Source: Alphaproteobacteria bacterium
Lineage (GTDB): Bacteria > Pseudomonadota > Alphaproteobacteria > Sphingomonadales > JAKSBY01
Direction: 5' to 3'
Length of the DNA: 33,381 nt
Assembly (NCBI GenBank): GCA_021774625.1
Contig: JAJFIV010000003.1
Span: 1 to 33,381, forward strand
The notes under the pieces were generated by a model. The model did no database searches. It was not told the DNA's origin and was given only the letters and a program-made list of their open reading frames with translations. Both the position numbers and the translations under genes were made by a program. Shown here piece after piece: positions 1 through 6,609 of the stretch; within the stretch, counting starts at the first letter, position 1, and each line of letters begins with the position of its first letter.

Positions 1-88
1 AGGTCAGATTGGGTATCCTAACATTGCCGCGCTGCACGGGAAGGTAAGGATGAAGCAGATCATACTGCTCTCGCGTGATGCTTTTCAT
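1..88 (-). CDS. IS5-family transposase, N-terminal fragment (partial at the window edge)
   Basis: Reading the minus strand from the ATG at 88 gives a 29-residue start, MKSITREQYDLLHPYLPVQR followed by GNVRIPNLT. The pattern of an early EQY, a central LPxQRGNV and then xNL is typical of the N-terminal region of IS5-family (IS427 group) transposases, which are often made as OrfA/OrfB by frameshifting. The DDE catalytic part lies beyond the edge. Nothing here shows whether the enzyme is intact. Confidence 0.75.
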   Translation of the reverse strand, partial: MKSITREQYDLLHPYLPVQRGNVRIPNLT

Positions 89-137
89 GCCCGAAATATA
101 GCACCATAAAATATCAATGAATAGTGTTAACACGCCC
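1..137 (-). mobile_element. IS5-family insertion sequence, 5' end only (continues off the left edge)
   Basis: The right part of an insertion sequence whose transposase reads leftward out of the window. The transposase start codon is at 88. Upstream of it, an AT-rich leader ends at about 137 in a terminal-repeat-like sequence which on the minus strand reads GGGCGTGTTAACACTATTC. The element boundary falls at a TA dinucleotide (138-139), in agreement with the TA/YTAR target preference known for the IS427 group of IS5. The far end lies outside the window, so completeness cannot be judged. Confidence 0.7.
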
Positions 138-311
138 TAGAGTCTTTTCTGATTAGGTTGACCCATTTGACCGGGATGATTTTGCTCTGTGGCAAGGCGC
201 CTTTCGCCGGTCGATGCGGCGCATCGACCAAGGAAGGCAACGCGGGCCACCTAACAAAAGCACCCGGCCTCCAGTCATCAAATTGTGTCAACCTGACCAG
301 AAAAGACTCTA
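138..311. mobile_element. 174-bp miniature inverted-repeat element (MITE) with TA flanks
   Basis: A non-coding element bounded by inverted repeats of about 25 bp: 138-162 begins TAGAGTCTTTTCTG, and 287-311 is its reverse complement with two mismatches. Both ends abut TA, as expected for an element duplicating a TA target (IS630/Tc1-like or IS5-like). The interior holds a perfect hairpin at 209-229 with 9-bp arms GGTCGATGC/GCATCGACC and a 3-nt loop. No transposase lies inside. The right end is 6 bp from the stop codon of the next gene. An exact 25-bp copy of the left end occurs at 20127-20151. The mobilising family is inferred, not shown. Confidence 0.75.
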
Positions 312-317
312 ACTTTA

Positions 318-545
318 TTAACTGACAAGCCTGTTCAAAACAAAAACGCGAATGGCGCTGGAAAGATTACCCGAGCGCGTCTCGTCGATTTCCGTGATAA
401 GCCCGGCCAGAGATTTTCCATCGCGCCCGGCAATTTTTTTCAACTCCGCCCAAAACGCCTCTTCCAGCGAAACACTGGTCGCATGCCCCGCAATTTTAAG
501 GGAGCGTTTTTTGATTTGTGAAGCGCTTGTCGGACCGATTGGCAT
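318..545 (-). CDS. Small ribbon-helix-helix domain protein
   Basis: A 75-residue protein with the pattern of alphaproteobacterial ribbon-helix-helix proteins (RHH_4 type). A basic beta-strand region, KKRSLKIAGHATSVSLEEAF, is followed by two helices (FWAELKKIA, then KSLAGLITEID) and a conserved-looking SSAIRVFVL tail. Such proteins are probable DNA-binding regulators, but no target is known for this one. The ATG at 545 shares one base with the fumC stop codon (TGATG), so it is translationally coupled to fumC; a TTG one codon upstream is an alternative start. The miniature element begins just beyond its stop codon. Confidence 0.75.
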   Translation of the reverse strand: MPIGPTSASQIKKRSLKIAGHATSVSLEEAFWAELKKIAGRDGKSLAGLITEIDETRSGNLSSAIRVFVLNRLVS

Positions 546-1939
546 CAATCCTTCGGCCCGAGCATGTTTTCCGGGCGGACGACCTCATGGAAGCGGTCTT
601 CGGTCACATATTCCAGCTCCAGGGCGGATTCCAGCAAGGTGAGGCCTTTCTTGTGGGCGTTTTTGGCGACTTCAGTCGCTTTGTCATAGCCAATTTCGGG
701 CGCAAGGGCGGTGACCAGCATCAGGCTCTGGTTCATCAGGTCCGAAATGCGCGCCCGGTCCGGCTCGATCCCGGCGACGCAGCGGTCGGTAAAGGAACGG
801 GCGCCATCGGCCAGCAGTTTGACCGACTGCAGCACATTGTAAATCATCACCGGCTTGAAGACATTCAGCTCCAGATGGCCGTTGGAGCCGGCGATTGTGA
901 CCGTGACATGATTGCCCATCACCTGGGCGCAGACCATGGTCAGGGCTTCGCACTGGGTCGGGTTGACCTTGCCCGGCATGATGGATGAGCCGGGCTCATT
1001 TTCCGGCAGCTTCAGTTCTCCCAGCCCGCAGCGCGGGCCGGAACCCAGCAGCCGGATGTCATTGGCGATCTTCATCAGACTGGCGGCGATGGTGTTAAGC
1101 GCGCCGGAGGCCTCCACCATGGCGTCATGGGCGGCGAGCGCCTCGAACTTGTTTTCAGCGGTCACGAAGGGCAGGCCGGTGATGGCGGCGATTTCTTCCG
1201 CCACTTTTTCTGCAAAGCCGCGTTTTGCATTCAAGCCCGTGCCCACCGCCGTTCCGCCCTGCGCCAGTTCCAGCAGCGCCGGCAGCGCCTGTTCCGCCCG
1301 CCGGATACTGTTTTTCACCTGCGCCGCATAACCGGAAAATTCCTGACCCAATGTCAGCGGGGTGGCGTCCTGCAAATGGGTGCGGCCGATTTTGATGATG
1401 TCCTTCCAGTCCCGCGCATGCTGATCAAGCGCCGCATAGAGATGTTCCAGCGCCGGCAGCAGGCTTTTTGAAAACTCCTCCGCCGCGGCGATATGCATGG
1501 CGGTCGGGAAGGTATCGTTGGAGGACTGGCTGCGGTTGACATGATCGTTGGGATGAACCGGGTCTTTCGATCCCAGTTCACCGCCCAAAATCTCGATGGC
1601 GCGGTTAGCGATCACTTCATTGGCATTCATGTTGGACTGGGTGCCGGACCCGGTCTGCCAGACCACCAGCGGGAAATGATCGTCCAGTCTGCCCTGAATG
1701 ACATCCTCGGCAGCCTCGGCAATAGCGTTGCCGATCCTGTTTTCCAGATTATCCAGCGCCATGTTGGCCCGCGCCGCCGCCTGTTTGATAATGCCCAATG
1801 CGCGGATCACCGGCTTCGGCTGGGTTTCTCCGCCAATGGGGAAATTAATGAGGGAGCGCTGGGTCTGGGCGCCCCAATAGCGGTCTGCGGGCACGTCAAG
1901 CGGGCCAAAACTATCCCGTTCCGTCCGGATTTCGGCCAT
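545..1939 (-). CDS. fumC: Class II fumarate hydratase
   Basis: A 464-residue, iron-independent homotetrameric fumarase catalysing reversible hydration of fumarate to malate in the TCA cycle, in the cytoplasm. Family signatures are all present: [32 protein letters not shown], the active-site segment [12 protein letters not shown], and the mobile catalytic SS loop [16 protein letters not shown]. Length matches the family. The start ATG at 1939 is preceded by a clear AAGGAG ribosome-binding site. The gene is followed with one-base overlap by the small RHH gene and preceded by sspB on the same strand with a 35-bp gap, so the three may be co-transcribed. Confidence 0.97.
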   Translation of the reverse strand: MAEIRTERDSFGPLDVPADRYWGAQTQRSLINFPIGGETQPKPVIRALGIIKQAAARANMALDNLENRIGNAIAEAAEDVIQGRLDDHFPLVVWQTGSGTQSNMNANEVIANRAIEILGGELGSKDPVHPNDHVNRSQSSNDTFPTAMHIAAAEEFSKSLLPALEHLYAALDQHARDWKDIIKIGRTHLQDATPLTLGQEFSGYAAQVKNSIRRAEQALPALLELAQGGTAVGTGLNAKRGFAEKVAEEIAAITGLPFVTAENKFEALAAHDAMVEASGALNTIAASLMKIANDIRLLGSGPRCGLGELKLPENEPGSSIMPGKVNPTQCEALTMVCAQVMGNHVTVTIAGSNGHLELNVFKPVMIYNVLQSVKLLADGARSFTDRCVAGIEPDRARISDLMNQSLMLVTALAPEIGYDKATEVAKNAHKKGLTLLESALELEYVTEDRFHEVVRPENMLGPKD

Positions 1940-1974
1940 GGATATCTCCTTACTTTCCTGTAGTGAAAACGTAC

Positions 1975-2469
1975 TCAGCTTTTTTTGCGGAAGGCGTCAA
2001 GGGCAACGACTTTGTCATCGTCAGACACGGTGTCACCTGGGTGTGAAGGGGCTGTCGGCTTATCGGGTTGTGGCGGCTTGATATCCTGTGCGCTCTCTTC
2101 CTGATTGGCGGCTTCCTGATCCTGGAACTGCAGGGCGAACTGCACCGACGGATCGACAAAGCCGAGAATGGCGGCAAAGGGTATGACCAGATGTTCCGGT
2201 TTCTGATTGAAGCTGAGGACAATTTCAAACCGGTCTTCATGGACCACAAGGCCCGAAAACCGGTGCTGGATCACGATCGTCATATCGTCGGGATAGCGTT
2301 CACGCATCCGTTTCGGGATAACAACCCCCGCCTCGGCGGTGCGGAAAGCAATATAGAAATGATGCTCGCCGGGGAGGCCGTGTGCCGCCACATCCTTTAA
2401 TACATCGCGCACCACGCCGCGCAACGCGTTCTGCATCAGATCATCATAGGGAATGCGCTTGTCGGCCAT
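1975..2469 (-). CDS. sspB: SspB-type ClpXP adaptor
   Basis: A 164-residue homologue of the alpha-type stringent starvation protein B, which tethers ssrA-tagged proteins to ClpXP for degradation. The N-terminal substrate-binding fold is visible through about residue 115 ([17 protein letters not shown], then [27 protein letters not shown], and [18 protein letters not shown]). A Pro/Gln/Asp-rich linker follows, as in SspB proteins whose C-terminal tail docks on ClpX. The terminal segment [10 protein letters not shown] would be the ClpX-binding tail. It lies upstream of fumC on the same strand. Confidence 0.9.
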   Translation of the reverse strand: MADKRIPYDDLMQNALRGVVRDVLKDVAAHGLPGEHHFYIAFRTAEAGVVIPKRMRERYPDDMTIVIQHRFSGLVVHEDRFEIVLSFNQKPEHLVIPFAAILGFVDPSVQFALQFQDQEAANQEESAQDIKPPQPDKPTAPSHPGDTVSDDDKVVALDAFRKKS

Positions 2470-2678
2470 GATCGCTTGTACCGTTTTTCACCCGGCGGGC
2501 TGAATGTTTTTCCTTTCGGAGGTTATAACGCGATTGGCAGACGTCCGCCAGTCAAATATTGGTCATAAAATGAGGGTTGTTTTCAGAGTTCCGCGTGTTT
2601 CCCGCCCTTCGATAAACCCTCGCTCCGCCCTGCCGCTAAAAGCCGCCATTGCCGACTTTTAACAACCTGACCACCTCA

Positions 2679-3683
2679 CTAGCGCCCACAATTTTCATAT
2701 TCCTGAAGCCAGTTAACGGAAGCCTTCAGCGCCTTCTGAACAGGGGTGAGTTTCAGTCCCAATTCCCGTCTGGCCCTGCCGCCATCTATAGGCCAGGCGC
2801 GTTTTGCGAAACGAACGCCGGCAAGGGGCGCTGCAGGGGCCTTTCCGGTAATTTTATCCGATATGAGTTCTGAAATATGTCCGGCGGCGGCTGCAAACCG
2901 GTAGGGAACCTTGCGGCGCGGCATGGGTGTGCTGCTTATTTCTTCCAGCATCGTCAGTATCTGCTCGAGACGCAGATCGTCACCAGCGACGATGAAACGG
3001 TCACCCGGCCTGGCATTCTCTGCAGCCAGATAATGCGCCATCGCAACGTCTTCGACAGCGATCAGATTAAGCTGGCAATCAAGATAGGCCGGTATTTTCC
3101 CGGTGATGAAATCCCGGATCATGCGCGTGGGCGCGGTCATCTGCCAGTCCCCGGCGCCGACCGGGACGGTAGGGTAGGTGGTGATGACAGGCAGCCCCTC
3201 GCCGGCAGCTTTACGGGTAATGAACTCGGCCCTGAGCTTGGACCGGTCATAGGCCCCGGCCATCTCGTCAAGCTTTGGCAGTGGCAGCATTTCGTTAAGG
3301 GGAGAAGGGTCCACACTGTTCCAGCCGCGAAGAATGACTTCAGTAGAGGTGACAACGATTTTCCGTATTTTCTGCCCGGCGGCTTCCGCCAGCACCCGCC
3401 TGGTTCCTTCTGCATTCACTCGTTCGAAAATGGTTTTATCGGGCGCCCATAAATGTGCATTGGCAGCCATGTGATAGAGCGTGCCGGCGCGGTTCAGGGC
3501 TTTTGACAAAACCTCCCGGTCAAGGATCGAGCCCTGGATGAATTCCACCCCGTCCGGCAGATTTCCGTGCGGCGGCCGGATATCCAGAATGCGCACCGAT
3601 TGTCCGTTTTTTATCAGCAGGGCCGTCAGGTGGCTGCCGATAAAACCTGAACCGCCGGTGATGACAGCAGGTTCCGCACTCAT
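2679..3683 (-). CDS. hpnA: HpnA-type hopanoid-associated NAD-dependent epimerase
   Basis: A 334-residue extended short-chain dehydrogenase/reductase. The NAD-binding motif TGGSGFIG is at residues 9-16 and the catalytic YxxxK (YDRSK) near 145. Segments HMAANAHLWAPD, VNAEGTRRVL, PTVPVGAGDW and GKIPAYLDCQLNLIAVEDVA closely follow the HpnA group of hopanoid-associated sugar epimerases. The substrate of HpnA is not established; a role in processing a sugar-like head group is family-level knowledge. The start ATG overlaps the stop of the upstream lactonase gene by 4 bp (ATGA), so it is the last gene of the hpnM-sulfotransferase-lactonase-hpnA transcription unit. A general nucleotide-sugar epimerase is the alternative. 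Confidence 0.8.
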   Translation of the reverse strand: MSAEPAVITGGSGFIGSHLTALLIKNGQSVRILDIRPPHGNLPDGVEFIQGSILDREVLSKALNRAGTLYHMAANAHLWAPDKTIFERVNAEGTRRVLAEAAGQKIRKIVVTSTEVILRGWNSVDPSPLNEMLPLPKLDEMAGAYDRSKLRAEFITRKAAGEGLPVITTYPTVPVGAGDWQMTAPTRMIRDFITGKIPAYLDCQLNLIAVEDVAMAHYLAAENARPGDRFIVAGDDLRLEQILTMLEEISSTPMPRRKVPYRFAAAAGHISELISDKITGKAPAAPLAGVRFAKRAWPIDGGRARRELGLKLTPVQKALKASVNWLQEYENCGR

Positions 3684-4753
3684 TGGGATATGCGGCAGAC
3701 GGCGATATGGTCATCCTGCACCGACCCGATCAGCATCAGATTCTCATATTGCACGGCAACGGTCGCCGCCGACAGAAATCCACCCTGATCCTCAAAAACA
3801 GTGGTGCGCGAGGAGGGCTGCCCGGGGTTCAGTTTCAAAATCAGGGACGGGCTGGTTTCCGCGTAACCTGACCGGTAAAGCGCCAGACGAAATAGCCCGG
3901 GAATGGCGCCGATCAGCAGATTGCCATCCCTGTCCCAAGACAGATTATCCGGGGAGGCCGTGAGCCGGATGGTATTGCCAAGCGGCATCGGGGCGGATGG
4001 CGATTGCAGGAAACCCGCCGTATTATAAACCAGAACAGCCTGCTGCCGGGTTGCGGCGACATAAAGTTTATCATTATGGTATGAAATACCATTGGAGAAG
4101 CCGATCCTGTCAGCCGCCCGAAAAATTTGCTTGCCATTGAAATAAACCACATAAGAGTCATTCAGACCCAGCACATCCTCGGCAAACCGGTCAATGCCGT
4201 TGCATGACCCATGGTCGTTGGTGGCGAAAAACCGCACTTCATCGATTGCCGCGACATCGTTGGGACTGCATAAAAGATCATCCTGTACGGTGCGGCGGTG
4301 GTGCAGGGCCGAGCCGGTAATGTCGAAACTGTCAATATGCGGTTTAAGCTCGATCCCTTCCACACCTTCCCGGTAGACACGATTGACGGCGAACAGTGTC
4401 GTTGCCTTGCCGTCCTTGACGAGAAGATCAATTCCGTGGGGGCGAAACTGGGCGTTTTGTTTGTAGGCGGCCGTCAGGTCGTTTACGACAACCGTGTTCG
4501 GAGTAACATTCTGAAAAACACGCAGGTCCAGTGTATAGATCCCTCCCTGGACAGCCGGTAACCGGTCCTCGGCCAATATTTTCTCGACCCCTGGCCGGTC
4601 ATATGCGGAAATATAGGCCAGCCCGGCATTGTGATCGACCACGATGTCCTCGGCACCGACAATGATCCCGGCGTCGTGACTGCTGATCAGGGTGAGGGCG
4701 GTGCAGCTGTTTGCCCCTGCCAGAAACCCGGCGCTTAGAATGGAAAGCATCAT
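3680..4753 (-). CDS. Paraoxonase-like calcium-dependent lactonase/arylesterase
   Basis: A 357-residue predicted six-bladed beta-propeller of the paraoxonase/SMP-30 type, with an N-terminal hydrophobic export signal (residues 1-20). All six calcium ligands known in human PON1 have counterparts: GAEDI (E35, D36), SPND (N165), FSNG (N221) and SPDN (D269, N270). The HGID motif (H106) matches the PON1 catalytic-histidine region. The family hydrolyses lactones and aryl esters. The substrate here is unknown; a lactone-bearing lipid is an inference from its place between a sulfotransferase and an HpnA-type epimerase, with 4-bp overlaps on both sides. It is probably periplasmic. No lipobox is convincing, as the cysteine is preceded by ANS. 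Confidence 0.8.
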   Translation of the reverse strand: MMLSILSAGFLAGANSCTALTLISSHDAGIIVGAEDIVVDHNAGLAYISAYDRPGVEKILAEDRLPAVQGGIYTLDLRVFQNVTPNTVVVNDLTAAYKQNAQFRPHGIDLLVKDGKATTLFAVNRVYREGVEGIELKPHIDSFDITGSALHHRRTVQDDLLCSPNDVAAIDEVRFFATNDHGSCNGIDRFAEDVLGLNDSYVVYFNGKQIFRAADRIGFSNGISYHNDKLYVAATRQQAVLVYNTAGFLQSPSAPMPLGNTIRLTASPDNLSWDRDGNLLIGAIPGLFRLALYRSGYAETSPSLILKLNPGQPSSRTTVFEDQGGFLSAATVAVQYENLMLIGSVQDDHIAVCRISQ

Positions 4754-5868
4754 GGCGCCGCATACCCCCAGCGGTCGATATAAGGTCCCCAGTGCTTTTG
4801 CACTTTTTCCACAATATCTTCCGGAAAATGATAGGTGTTTTTCTTATAGCCGGTAATGGATTTCAGATAGGCCTCGAAACCCGGCCTTGCCGCCTCAAAC
4901 CCGTCAAGCTCCAGTTGCTCGTAGAGAGCGGAAATCTGATCCAGCGGTGCTTTCTGAAAGTCATCAAAACGCATTTCAATGAACTGGTTGTCCGCCAGCC
5001 CCTGACTATCGCCGGTAATGGCATCCATCATTCGGGTATAAGTCTCAAAAATAATCCGGTCGACATCCACATGCCCATAATCCTGTAAGGCAAATTCCCG
5101 AAACAGCGCCGAATAGAAATTCCGCATGGACGTGAAGACTTTATAGGGATTGCGGTGAATATGGATGAATTTAGCGTCCGGCCACATTTCCCTGAGAAGA
5201 GCGAGCCGCGCAGTATAGACCGGATTCTTGATCAGGAGCGTTTGACCCTGAAAGGCGATGCTGAGTTTATCATAATAATAACGAAGAATGGTTTTCCATT
5301 CTTCGCGTTGCTTCGGACTGATACCGTCAAGGAAGACCCCCGCTTTGAAATTGCGTTCGAAATGTTTAGGAAAATAAAGCCCGTGATAATAGGAAAGCGG
5401 CGTCATATTGGCGAGGCCGATTTCATCTTCCTGCGGCGATGTCGGCTCGACTGGTACATTGTCGATATAGCGGCCGGAAGGCAGGGCTCTGGCGAGCAAG
5501 GGTTCCAGGGCCTTTCCCATCAAGAGGAAATCCCATGGCAGGGCGGTGGCAAAGGGCGAGACATAACCAAAACCGGGATCCCGGCTCATAACATTATAAA
5601 GATGGGTGGTGCCGCTGCGCCAATGACCCAGAATAAACACGGGCGGCTTGCTGAGGCCGTATTCCCTACGCTTTTTTGCTACATAAGCGCGTTCCGCCAG
5701 GGAAAATGGCGTACGGGCGACTGAAGCCAGACTGGCGAGAAGGGCGTGCGGTATTTTCGATCCCCTGACGAACCCGTTGCTAGAAAGAACCGTCATCAGC
5801 GTCGAAAAATTAGCCCCCGCCAGGGGGTGACTTAGCCGCGGGCTTTTGGATTTTTTTATCTCTGCCAT
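4750..5868 (-). CDS. PAPS-dependent sulfotransferase family protein
   Basis: A 372-residue sulfotransferase (Sulfotransfer_3-like). The 5'-phosphosulfate-binding loop is PPVFILGHWRSGTTHL at residues 75-90. The 3'-phosphate-binding region is KFIHIHRNPYKVFTSMRNFY near the middle of the second half. The family transfers sulfate from PAPS to an alcohol or amine and releases PAP. It lies 33 bp after hpnM and overlaps the lactonase gene by 4 bp, so it appears to belong to the hopanoid operon. No hopanoid sulfotransferase is known to me, so a hopanoid or other lipid acceptor is inference. The PAP by-product could be cleared by the cysQ product encoded at 29425. A protein or other polar-lipid acceptor cannot be excluded. 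Confidence 0.85.
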   Translation of the reverse strand: MAEIKKSKSPRLSHPLAGANFSTLMTVLSSNGFVRGSKIPHALLASLASVARTPFSLAERAYVAKKRREYGLSKPPVFILGHWRSGTTHLYNVMSRDPGFGYVSPFATALPWDFLLMGKALEPLLARALPSGRYIDNVPVEPTSPQEDEIGLANMTPLSYYHGLYFPKHFERNFKAGVFLDGISPKQREEWKTILRYYYDKLSIAFQGQTLLIKNPVYTARLALLREMWPDAKFIHIHRNPYKVFTSMRNFYSALFREFALQDYGHVDVDRIIFETYTRMMDAITGDSQGLADNQFIEMRFDDFQKAPLDQISALYEQLELDGFEAARPGFEAYLKSITGYKKNTYHFPEDIVEKVQKHWGPYIDRWGYAAP

Positions 5869-5901
5869 ATCGCCAATGCCGTTACTCTCTGGCGACGGGG
5901 T

Positions 5902-6546
5902 TTACCCGCTTTCATCGCTTTCTTCAAGATTGGCGATTTTTTCTTTGAGACTTTTCAGCAGACCGGGAACGCCTTTATCGCGCAAAACAGGTGCAAATTC
6001 TGACCGCCGGGTGGCAAGTTCGGAAAACTTGCCTTCGGGAATAATATCAAAAATCGCCCAGCTTTCGCCATGGGGCCGCAGCAGATAATCAAGCTCGACA
6101 AAATCCCCGCCCTTTTTCACCAGCCGGGTCTGGACCATTTTTATATCGCGGCGGACATCCTTTTCACCCAGGGTTTCAAAGGACTGACCGGAATAGCCGT
6201 TAAAGCGCGCGGCATAATTGGCGATGGTGAAATTGCGGAAGGTTTCCGTCAGTGCGGCCTGTTCCTCCGCAGACATGTCTTTCCAGAAGGCCCCGGAAGT
6301 GATTTTTGACATGAAAGCGGCATCGAATTCCCGTTCGATAACGGGGCCCAGAATGTTGTGGCGGTCCTGATAACCCATGCGGTCTGATTTTTGCATGACG
6401 TCAAGCAAAATCCGATGAAAATCTTCAACAACGCTAATCGGTGTTGACTGTTCGGCATGCGTGGGTTCAATTACCGCAACCATTATACCAAGAACAAACG
6501 CGGCTCCCATGGCAGAAAACCTTTTAGAAAAAAATCGTTTCAGCAT
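5902..6546 (-). CDS. hpnM: Hopanoid-associated MlaC/Ttg2D-type periplasmic lipid-binding protein
   Basis: A 214-residue protein with an N-terminal signal peptide (about residues 1-31, ending THAEQ) and an MlaC-type fold. The pattern runs from FHRILLDVM through FDAAFMSKITSGAFWKDMSAEE, FRNFTIANYAARFNGYSGQSF and VKKGGDFVELDYLLRP to WAIFDIIPEGKFSELATRRSEF. MlaC relatives shuttle lipids through the periplasm; HpnM is the version found beside hpnN in hopanoid clusters. It diverges from hpnN across a 63-bp gap. An AAGGAG sits upstream of the ATG with a long spacing. It heads the minus-strand unit that continues with the sulfotransferase, lactonase and epimerase. Confidence 0.88.
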   Translation of the reverse strand: MLKRFFSKRFSAMGAAFVLGIMVAVIEPTHAEQSTPISVVEDFHRILLDVMQKSDRMGYQDRHNILGPVIEREFDAAFMSKITSGAFWKDMSAEEQAALTETFRNFTIANYAARFNGYSGQSFETLGEKDVRRDIKMVQTRLVKKGGDFVELDYLLRPHGESWAIFDIIPEGKFSELATRRSEFAPVLRDKGVPGLLKSLKEKIANLEESDESG

Positions 6547-6609
6547 CGCTTTTTACGTGCTCCTTGCTATATTTCCGGACTTTCATAAACCGTTTCGGCT
6601 GAATGTCAC
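6547..6609. promoter_or_regulatory. Divergent hpnM/hpnN promoter region
   Basis: A 63-bp gap between divergently transcribed hpnM and hpnN must hold at least one promoter, and probably both start regions, unless promoters lie inside the coding sequences. I see no clear -35/-10 pair. The ribosome-binding site of hpnM (AAGGAG on the minus strand) lies in this gap; hpnN has no obvious one. Confidence 0.4.
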
